From the NCBI GenBank assembly GCA_015487555.1, contig WFPK01000078.1, positions 1 to 58,341 on the forward strand: a stretch of DNA of 58,341 bases, written 5' to 3'. The notes below the pieces were generated by a model. The model saw only the letters and a program-made list of their open reading frames with translations. It was not told the origin of the DNA and ran no database searches. The DNA is from Phycisphaerales bacterium. GTDB taxonomy: Bacteria; Planctomycetota; Phycisphaerae; Phycisphaerales; UBA1924. Below, one piece after another: positions 52,901-58,341 of this stretch (the first letter of the stretch is position 1; each line of letters starts with the position of its first letter). The position numbers were made by a program, and so were the translations under genes.

Positions 52901-53761
52901 CGAATCGCGCACCTTTGGGTCTTTGAGCAGATCAATATTGCGTTCTAAGCTCGGCCCCGCCGAGACCACCACCGCAGGGACACCTTTGCACACATCCTTG
53001 AGCACCTCGATCCCCGCGCTAGAGGCATAATAATCCAGGTTCATCAGCGCATTGCGAAAGCTGATCTGCGCATTGGCCAAAGTCGTGATTACATGGGTCC
53101 GCGTGGCTTTGAGCACATCACCAAAGATATGCCCAAACCCAGCGCCCGCATCGCCGAGCCTCTTGATGCTCGGCGGGTGATTGAGAATCTCTACACCAAG
53201 CCCGATCACGGCCTCGATCCCCTCAAATATCTGACTCAGCGCAGAAGGATCATCGGGATCCGTCACCAGAAAGAAACGCCTGGATTCAAACATCTCTGCA
53301 TAGTCAACCCGTTCGAGCACCGCGCGGAGCAATCCCAGATCTGACTCAAAGCAGATCACAACCCCACACGAACCAAGCGCTTCGAGCAGCGTGCCACAGT
53401 GATACCCCATCCCAAACCCAACCACCGCACAGCACGCAACTTCGGCGGGGTTCAGTTGCTGGGCGAACCGACGCGCCTCGTGCATCGGCTTGCGCTTTGA
53501 TGCCAGTGCCACACCATCGAGTTCAACACTGAGCACCCCTTCATCGGTTTCGATAAACCGGGCACCAGCATGAGGCTTGACTTCCTCAATCGCCTGTGCC
53601 GCCCGTGGGCTTTGAAGCTTGAGCGCAGCGAGATTCTTTGTGAGCATCGCATTGGAAACAGACACAGCCGGCCCCGCAGTACCATCCGTAACACCGTCCG
53701 TAGCACCATCGCGAAGACTGTTCCCGCCCGAACACAGCGCATTGAGCTGAGCATAATCCAT
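50000..53761 (-). CDS. Maf-type (DUF115) glycosyltransferase fused to SpsF-like and degenerate radical-SAM-like domains
   Basis: The start is ATG 53761 with GGAG six bases upstream (1,253 residues). Residues about 215-460 form a Maf/DUF115 core: PAVVVSAGPSLERNI (269-272 GPSL), GIKPDFVAALD and IFIGQDLGFTDGQYYSAGAA. Maf proteins attach nonulosonic acids to flagellin Ser/Thr. A helical linker follows. Residues about 697-940 look like an SpsF/NeuA-type nucleotidyltransferase (IDACAIVGGDWAMIDPQLVD, RVIADSPERIETM). The last 270 residues resemble a radical-SAM/SPASM protein (VFDGVGDPLMHPDA, SGIDILSVDVLAEHRTTY), but the Cx3Cx2C motif is reduced to one Cys (ETCTGRLASGNW, C984) and SPASM cysteines are missing. 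It leads the neuA-neuB-neuC operon. Confidence 0.8.
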   Translation of the reverse strand: MDYAQLNALCSGGNSLRDGATDGVTDGTAGPAVSVSNAMLTKNLAALKLQSPRAAQAIEEVKPHAGARFIETDEGVLSVELDGVALASKRKPMHEARRFAQQLNPAEVACCAVVGFGMGYHCGTLLEALGSCGVVICFESDLGLLRAVLERVDYAEMFESRRFFLVTDPDDPSALSQIFEGIEAVIGLGVEILNHPPSIKRLGDAGAGFGHIFGDVLKATRTHVITTLANAQISFRNALMNLDYYASSAGIEVLKDVCKGVPAVVVSAGPSLERNIDLLKDPKVRDSVVVIAVQTVLKQMLKRGIKPDFVAALDYHEISKRFYEGLTEADVEGIRLVVETKANPAILDAFPGEVLCVADGTLDNLLGEDLTREMGKLPMGATVAHLCYYFARHLGCDPVIFIGQDLGFTDGQYYSAGAAIHQVWAGELNAHNTLEMMEWQRIVRMKGLLRKKMDIYGHSIYADEQMSTYLAQFEASFQKDALDGLTVIDATQGGVRKQHTKVMTLEEAIEQYGARQKINIPATTSPSMADEHSKAKVCQRVDSVIADCERIAYLSEQSIGILSSMRDCRGDQRKINKLIVEVQGIGERVMELSVAFGFVQAVNQVGVLNRMKEDRAIEMSTDASVLDRQELQIQRDITNVRWTRDAARSVVDQLRAAKAAFVGQAPKQANNLHEARENLSDPKLRADSADCVDRCVRVHAVVIADPEFGGLGTRRGLDASMGDGLTTLGLTLARLDRAKELDGITILTPDPDAIGSLVGSLSMRLPMRIAGVDRARFRQRASRVGSARVQSSECWRGSIGMLGVYDEQVEPGLLASVMHTHEIDACAIVGGDWAMIDPQLVDQTIERYRCQDVQKRIAFSQAVPGLGTMVIDRETVEALAQSYAKDGNHFATFGALVGYIPTVPQFDPIAKGVCVEVDPAMRDAGVRVIADSPERIETMRRAYQERSRACLPVDLGGVACVESFAQTHRRTGRLCPRTIVLETCTGRLASGNWGVWKRNSIEPIERPVLTLAQAHKLFVEARSLRDDIAMVFDGVGDPLMHPDAIGFAQLAKEDGIASVELRTDLLREGIDAKELLESGIDILSVDVLAEHRTTYASLTGMDRFDEMYVRIQTIFDELQSARRSGGLDQPWFVPRMTRCDAVYEEIEQFYDKWLMLCGSAVLDPLSEYVTDQRIGRLPIPRDRQEQLDRSTMYIQCDGAVVDRNGDPIGQINAFDEGIGQAYQKMLSAMRSTGDGAKVEPKLIGSVCSNESAA

Positions 53762-53957
53762 CTGATTCTCCAGCAAACCCATCCACATATCCACACAAAC
53801 GAGCTGCCCAAGACCTCATGGGCGCACCGTCTCCGCAGGTTCCTTTTCCCTTGAGTTATCGGCCTTTCGTTCTGGTAAGCTCCATTTTCCATGCAACCGA
53901 GCTGCTGTACCTGCCCGTATACCATCGCAATGAGCACACACCTAAGGATCGGCACAC

Positions 53958-54587
53958 ATGCAAAGCCCCATCTTCGAGCCCGCCAACCTTCCCGAGCTGC
54001 CCAAATCCGGGCTGATCGACCAGTGGGTGTTTGAATCCCCGATCCCTTTGGCGCTGGGGTGTCTGGGCCTTGCGGTGATCGCCTTTGGTATTCTTCGCAC
54101 AACCCAGCACGCCAAGCGCATCGGCGTCCCCATCCTGATCCTTGGGCTGATGCTCGCCGGAGCGATATTGCTCGCTGGGTTCCTCGTCACCACCGATGCA
54201 GAACGCCTCAAAGCACAATCACGCGCACTCGTTGTCGCAACAGCCAATGCAGACGAATCGACCCTTGAACCCCTGCTCGACGAGCAAGTCCGTGTGCAGA
54301 CAAGATTTGTATCCCAATCCGGCAAGGCGCGCATCCTCGCCCTCGCCTCCTCGCGGGCATCGCCGATCATCGAGTCCGTATCGGTCAAAGAAGTCCGCGT
54401 CGGACTCTATGGCCCGCAGGTCGCGCGCACCCAGATCAAAGTCAAAGTCCAAGGCGACATGATCCCGCCACTAAGCTGGTGGACGCTCGATTGGACCCGC
54501 CCATCACCAGAATCAGACGATTGGGTCGTCACCCACATCGAACCACTCTGGATCCAAGGTGTCACCAACCCGGCGGGCTCAAAATAG
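53958..54587 (+). CDS. two-helix membrane protein with extracytoplasmic domain, unknown function
   Basis: The 209-residue protein has helices at about 30-46 and 58-77 and then a soluble domain of about 130 residues (SRALVVATANADESTLEPLLDEQV, ending in WVVTHIEPLWIQGV). The soluble part, with an initial helical region followed by strands, could be an NTF2/SnoaL-like fold, but this is a guess. AAGGA lies upstream of the ATG. It faces the convergent lipoprotein gene. No operon partner is apparent. Confidence 0.6.
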   Translation: MQSPIFEPANLPELPKSGLIDQWVFESPIPLALGCLGLAVIAFGILRTTQHAKRIGVPILILGLMLAGAILLAGFLVTTDAERLKAQSRALVVATANADESTLEPLLDEQVRVQTRFVSQSGKARILALASSRASPIIESVSVKEVRVGLYGPQVARTQIKVKVQGDMIPPLSWWTLDWTRPSPESDDWVVTHIEPLWIQGVTNPAGSK

Positions 54588-54619
54588 ACTTCCCCTGCTC
54601 ATTTGGCTGAGATTTGGGT

Positions 54620-55543
54620 CTATTTCTCCGGGATGCTCACCAGCTGACTTGATTGAAGTCGGGTGATATGCCCGCTTTCGGAGCGAATTTTTTCGTTGAT
54701 CCCCTGTCCATTGAGCAGGTTGTTGGGGAATCGCTCGCGAAGCTCACGAAGCTCGCGCGATTGGGTTGGAGGCTTGGTGCTCGCATCAAAGTCGCGCTCG
54801 CTAAACACCCCGACCGTGACCATGCTCCGGGCTGGGGCATGATAATAAAACGCCATCTCCCCTTGCGATCGCAACACACGCACCGCATCCTCAGCAGCTT
54901 TGCGAAACGCTGCCAAATCCTGAGCACTGGGCATCTGATAGTCTGCCCGCCCATAGATCCCAATCTGAAGTGTGTAAACCGCCCGATCCCCGAATCGCTG
55001 CTTGACTGTCCGCAAATCATACGACGGGTTCGATCCCCGAAGTGCCTGGCTCGTCGGGGGCACAATGATCGCTTGTTCAAAGATTTTCACTCCGTTGATC
55101 TCGATTTGTTGAATCCGCTTGAGATCCCGGATCGCTTGTGGGTCGGCCTTGCCCAGATAATCCCCATACACAATCACCAGCCCCGACGGGCGCTGCTCGA
55201 TAGATGCCTCTTTGAGCCCACCCTGATCTTGAATAATCGCAAGCATCTCCTTGGCCCGGCGCATCCCCTCGTTGCCTCCGCGTCCGACCTTTGAGAGCAC
55301 AATGGACCACCCGCCGATGTTCTCGCGCGCCAGAAGCACCTCTTCATCGTCGAGCCCAAGCTCGGATGATGGAGTATCTTCAGGCTCGGGCGCAAAAACC
55401 GCGCTTGATTGGTCGGCATAAAACTGCGCATCTTGATCGCTCCGCGCCTGATCGCCCCCGCACCCACCGAGCAAAACGCCCATGATCCCGACCAAAGTCA
55501 GCGTGAGAAAAAAAATGCGCTGGAAGTTTGGATATACGAACAA
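54620..55543 (-). CDS. lipoprotein of unknown function
   Basis: The signal sequence with lipobox LGGC (LTLTLVGIMGVLLGGCGG) shows a lipid-anchored envelope protein. The mature part has an acidic linker and then alpha/beta segments (GWSIVLSKVGRGGNEGMRRAKEML, SGLVIVYGDYLGKADPQAIRDL, YTLQIGIYGRADYQMPSAQDLAAFRKAAEDAV) that recall SPOR-type or similar repeats, without certainty. TTG 55543 lies eight bases after AAGGAGG and gives a normal signal peptide. An upstream ATG at 55651 also has GGAG seven bases before it but would give an unusually long N-terminus. Confidence 0.65.
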   Translation of the reverse strand: MFVYPNFQRIFFLTLTLVGIMGVLLGGCGGDQARSDQDAQFYADQSSAVFAPEPEDTPSSELGLDDEEVLLARENIGGWSIVLSKVGRGGNEGMRRAKEMLAIIQDQGGLKEASIEQRPSGLVIVYGDYLGKADPQAIRDLKRIQQIEINGVKIFEQAIIVPPTSQALRGSNPSYDLRTVKQRFGDRAVYTLQIGIYGRADYQMPSAQDLAAFRKAAEDAVRVLRSQGEMAFYYHAPARSMVTVGVFSERDFDASTKPPTQSRELRELRERFPNNLLNGQGINEKIRSESGHITRLQSSQLVSIPEK

Positions 55544-55729
55544 AATCAAACCCTCCTTGTGATGGTAAAAATTATGCTTTGAAGCCAGATTGCTGGAATC
55601 TTTTCGTAGGTCCTGTTGTATGTTATACTCTCTAAGTGTTTTGTTCGCCATGAGTTACTCCGCTTGACCGAAATTCGTTTGTTTTTTGAGTACGACTCGA
55701 TGTTCCGTCGATACACAACTCTAGGAGTG

Positions 55730-55749
55730 GTTGGAAGAACCCTTCCAAC
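55730..55749 (+). promoter_or_regulatory. hairpin upstream of flgM, in 305-bp gene-free stretch
   Basis: GTTGGAAG (55730-55737) pairs perfectly with CTTCCAAC (55742-55749) around an AACC loop. It is followed by G-rich direct repeats (GTGGG at 55761 and 55801, GGTGGG and GGTGG between). No T-run follows, so it is not a terminator. It may be an operator or a leader structure of flgM. No other gene is seen in 55544-55848. Confidence 0.35.
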
Positions 55750-55848
55750 AACTAGATATAGTGGGTGCCTAGTGGTGGGCACATATTGGTGGTACACACA
55801 GTGGGTATACACAGACCCAAGAGCAGACCAAGAAAAGAGGCTTTCTTT

Positions 55849-56157
55849 ATGAGTGACATAACTCCGATCAACACTTCGGCACCGCGTCAGGCAGGACGGG
55901 TTTCGGTTGATCCTTTGATGAATCCAAGGATCGTTGATTCCAACGCCGATCAAGTCCGAGGCCGTGGTGGGGCTCGGACAACCGATCGTGTCGAGTTCTC
56001 CCGCGTGGCGCAATACCTGAGCCAACTCCAATCCGAACCGACATCGAGCAACGAGCTCGTCAACCGGGTCCGATCGCAGATCGAGGCGGGGACCTACCTC
56101 ACCGATGACAAAATCTCCGCTGCGGTTGATGAACTCCTTGATGATATCAGCCTCTGA
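55849..56157 (+). CDS. flgM: FlgM-like anti-sigma factor
   Basis: The 102-residue protein matches the FlgM layout: disordered N-terminus (SDITPINTSAPRQAGRVSVD), then VEFSRVAQYLSQLQSEP and the C-terminal NELVNRVRSQIEAGTYLTDDKISAAVDELLDDI, the helix pair that binds the flagellar sigma-28. It would hold back late flagellar genes until the hook is complete. ATG 55849 has GAGG eight bases upstream. Its place near the Maf-like gene links the glycosylation cluster to flagella. A terminator follows. Confidence 0.82.
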   Translation: MSDITPINTSAPRQAGRVSVDPLMNPRIVDSNADQVRGRGGARTTDRVEFSRVAQYLSQLQSEPTSSNELVNRVRSQIEAGTYLTDDKISAAVDELLDDISL

Positions 56158-56206
56158 TCCCTGATGCGCTGAGCACAAGGCTCGAATATCCGTTCATATA
56201 CTCTAT

Positions 56207-56237
56207 CGCTGCACCCCATTGGGTTGCAGCGTTTTTT
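56207..56237 (+). terminator. rho-independent terminator after flgM
   Basis: CGCTGCA (56207-56213) pairs with TGCAGCG (56225-56231); CCC/GGG extends the stem inside. TTTTTT follows at 56232-56237. Confidence 0.85.
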
Positions 56238-56256
56238 CTGCGCATCGCCTGCCCAC

Positions 56257-57279
56257 TCACTTCCAAAGCTCTTCAAAGGCGATCAACCCCGCACCGACCA
56301 TCCCCGCATCATCTCCGAGCATACTCGCTTCGACACTCACATTGCGCAACGACTCGGGGAAGACCTCGCGTCGGACCGAATCGCGCACAAGATCAACATA
56401 AGGCTCACCAATCGCATGAACCAACCCGCCGCCGAGCACAACCTGATCGAGACTCAAGAGTGTCACCGCCGAGGCAATCGCCATCCCGAGCCGATCGGCC
56501 GAGTCATCGACCACCGTCCGCACGAGATCGTCGCCTTGTTCGTAGGCCATCGCGAGCACCTTGGATTTGATTTTGTGGAGCTTGCCATCGGTCAGGCTCG
56601 TCACCAATGAGGGGTGATTCGATCGGATGAGTTTGATAAGTTCATGGGCGATGGCGGTGCGCGAGCAGTTGTGCTCGACCGAGCGTGATCCCAGATGTGC
56701 GCCGGGCAAGAGGATCATGTGCCCGATCTCGCCTGCGGAGTAGTGTGCTCCGCGGTGGAGCTGGGAGTTGATGATGAGTCCGCCTCCAACGCCGGTGCCG
56801 ACCCAGACGCCGAGCATATTGGGTGTTTCGTTGCCGATGCCTGCGCGCCACTCGCCATAGACCGCGACATTGACATCATTGTCAGCATACACCGGCACCG
56901 AGAGCCGATCGGAGAGTCCCATCACCACCGGCGCATCGTTCCATCGCAGATTCACTGCTTCGATCACGACACCTTTTTCGGGATCAATCGGCCCGGGCAC
57001 CCCGAGCCCAGCGGTGTGGATCGCCGACATAGGCACCTTAGCCTCTTCGCACGCCTGCCGGGCAGCCGAAGCGATCGAGTCCATGATGGCTTCGAACCCG
57101 CTCTCGACATCGGTCTTGACCTTGGCGCGTCCGAGCACCTGCCCGCGCTCGGTGATGACCCCTGCCTGGATATTGGTGCCGCCGAGATCGATCCCCAGGG
57201 CCAGCTTGGGGTGATCGCCACCAGCATCGATCCCATCGAGGGGGGAATCCTGCCGAGTGTGTGTTGATTCGTCAGCCAT
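56257..57279 (-). CDS. ROK-family sugar kinase lacking the zinc motif
   Basis: ATP-binding LGIDLGGTNIQAGVI, GLGVPGPIDPEKG, YADNDVNVAVYGEW (catalytic Asp in DN) and WVGTGVGGGLIINSQLHRGAHYSAGEIGHM define a ROK glucokinase-like protein. In most ROK proteins the next segment holds CxCGxxGCxE; here it reads LGSRSVEHNCSRTA, so the zinc ligands are absent except one Cys. The role is probably phosphorylation of glucose or a related hexose or hexosamine; ManNAc kinase is possible. The upstream neighbour on the same strand is ispE, 115 bases away. Confidence 0.85.
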   Translation of the reverse strand: MADESTHTRQDSPLDGIDAGGDHPKLALGIDLGGTNIQAGVITERGQVLGRAKVKTDVESGFEAIMDSIASAARQACEEAKVPMSAIHTAGLGVPGPIDPEKGVVIEAVNLRWNDAPVVMGLSDRLSVPVYADNDVNVAVYGEWRAGIGNETPNMLGVWVGTGVGGGLIINSQLHRGAHYSAGEIGHMILLPGAHLGSRSVEHNCSRTAIAHELIKLIRSNHPSLVTSLTDGKLHKIKSKVLAMAYEQGDDLVRTVVDDSADRLGMAIASAVTLLSLDQVVLGGGLVHAIGEPYVDLVRDSVRREVFPESLRNVSVEASMLGDDAGMVGAGLIAFEELWK

Positions 57280-57394
57280 CGGTGAGTCTCCTGGTCAAAC
57301 CATACACCCAAATCCATCGAGATGATAGAGCAAAGTATCCAGAATCATGTCCGGATTGTGTGCCGATAAGCCCAGCCCAGTCAGCACAGCCCAA

Positions 57395-58315
57395 TCAGCA
57401 CAGCCGGGTCTGCATGGCTGAGCATCCCGGGCAGGCTTGGGCAATCTGCTCGGGCTCGATCAATCCGAGCACAAAGAGCGTCGATCCGCTGCCCGAGACA
57501 TGCACAGGCTCGCCCAGTGTGCTTTGGAGGGTGCGTTGAATCTCGCCGAGCTGGGGTGCGATATCCATCGCTGCCGACGAGAGATCGTTGAAAAGCTGGC
57601 TGGGATCGACCCGGCGTTCCGATGCGAGCATTTTTACCTTGGGCGCATCCATCACATGCTCAGCGTCCGTTAGCGCATCGAAAGCCTGGTACACCTGCCC
57701 GGTATGACACCCAAACCCGGGAAAGATCAGCGTGATCGGCTGGCCTGTGCAATCCGTTTCAACCCGGGTGATCACATCGCCAACCCCCTCGACAATCGCC
57801 GCCCGGGGAATCTGTTTCCCCGGATCTTTTCCTCGATCAAGAAAGAACGGGATATCCGACCCCAGCTCCATCGCCAGCCCGATGAGTGTCGTCTGGTCGA
57901 GTTGCAAATCGAAGAGCTGATTGATGCCCATGAGCACGCTTGCCGCGTTGCTCGATCCGCCGCCGAGTCCGCCGCCAGCGGGGATGGATTTCGATATCCG
58001 GATCATCGCTAGAAGCTGACGCCCGACATGCGCTTCGACCAGTTTGTGCGCGCGCACCGCCAGGTCCTGTGCACTTTCCCACGCAACAGGTTCGTCATCG
58101 CTGTTTTTCTTTGCCCACCCGATCGCATACACCGATTCTTGGTCCTGGCGCAGTGGGCGAATCTCGATGCGATCTGACAGCTCGATCGCGTGCATCCACG
58201 AGCAGATCGGATGAACCCCCCCAGGCCTGCTCGGCTTGCCGATTGCCAGCGCCAGGTTCACCTTCGCGTGTGCCTGAAGGGTCAATGTGGTTTGCGTAAA
58301 AGGGGATTGGTGCAT
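57395..58315 (-). CDS. ispE: 4-diphosphocytidyl-2-C-methyl-D-erythritol kinase
   Basis: IspE phosphorylates CDP-methylerythritol in the non-mevalonate isoprenoid pathway. It is a GHMP kinase: AKVNLALAIG at the start, ATP-binding PAGGGLGGGSSNAAS and ELGSDIPFFL with the catalytic Asp, then VSGSGSTLFVLG near the end. The usual RPDGYH near residue 35 reads RPGGVH here, so the substrate loop differs. ATG 58315 is used; TTG 58321 would add two residues. It ends with a Cys-rich tail (ACPGCSAMQTRLC). The window ends just upstream. Confidence 0.9.
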   Translation of the reverse strand: MHQSPFTQTTLTLQAHAKVNLALAIGKPSRPGGVHPICSWMHAIELSDRIEIRPLRQDQESVYAIGWAKKNSDDEPVAWESAQDLAVRAHKLVEAHVGRQLLAMIRISKSIPAGGGLGGGSSNAASVLMGINQLFDLQLDQTTLIGLAMELGSDIPFFLDRGKDPGKQIPRAAIVEGVGDVITRVETDCTGQPITLIFPGFGCHTGQVYQAFDALTDAEHVMDAPKVKMLASERRVDPSQLFNDLSSAAMDIAPQLGEIQRTLQSTLGEPVHVSGSGSTLFVLGLIEPEQIAQACPGCSAMQTRLC

Positions 58316-58341
58316 CCCCAAACTCTAGCGCACCTACAATC

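Noticed and set aside
57365..57410. Near-tandem CAGCCCA(A/G)TCAGCACA repeat at the end of ispE
   Set aside because: Only two imperfect copies, partly coding; too weak to call.

Overview
The window looks like a chromosome segment of a planctomycete of the class Phycisphaerae. The clues are two proteins ending in a VPLPPAA..AGLGML..IAG..RR sorting tail, a secreted protein with a paired FFDVSAFL dockerin-like tail ending in CP, a flagellar FlgM, class II DAHP synthase, and a very basic histone H1-like protein. No rRNA, tRNA or CRISPR array was recognised. Genus and species cannot be told from sequence alone.

Left part (1-13 kb): a partial gene at the edge, a nested inverted repeat, class II DAHP synthase, a polyferredoxin-TPR membrane fusion, the histone-like gene, two tail-anchored secreted proteins (the first with a probable Cys-Gln thioester), a small DUF1450-like protein, GDP-fucose synthase, a membrane EEP-fold protein, a large secreted protein, and an ArsR regulator in front of a split YeeE/YedE sulfur transporter. 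Centre-left (13-34 kb): an exopolysaccharide region with GDP-mannose dehydratase, a GT-C-like membrane protein, a UbiA-type prenyl-phosphate transferase, a very large zinc metalloprotease and a second EEP protein. It continues with a minus-strand operon (two hexapeptide acetyltransferases, GT2, GT4, Wzy-like polymerase, Wzx-like flippase) and a divergent plus-strand operon (GT4, formyltransferase-like, XrtA-type polysaccharide deacetylase). The region ends with a secreted chelatase-like protein, a dockerin protein and an epimerase.

Centre-right (34-45 kb) is a sulfate activation island: SLC13/TrkA-C permease, PAP phosphatase CysQ, two small genes that overlap, APS kinase, CysD, CysN, an MBL-fold protein that has lost its metal ligands, a TPR-sulfotransferase and SurE. 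Read together, it imports and activates sulfate to PAPS, uses PAPS to sulfate an unknown acceptor (polysaccharide or protein), and recycles PAP.

Right part (45-58 kb): an HDOD protein, then a minus-strand nonulosonic acid cluster, neuC-neuB-neuA, behind a 1,253-residue Maf-type protein that fuses a DUF115 glycosyltransferase, an SpsF-like nucleotidyltransferase domain and a radical-SAM-like domain without cluster cysteines. FlgM lies close by, so flagellin glycosylation is the likeliest role. A 630-bp cassette encoding a GxxExxY protein, with near-perfect 26-bp inverted ends, sits between neuB and neuA and appears to have replaced the end of neuA. A small membrane protein, a lipoprotein, FlgM, a ROK kinase without its zinc motif and IspE complete the window. 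At least two genes (11439 and 30990) have consensus promoters whose predicted start site is the A of the ATG, so leaderless transcription seems to be used here.
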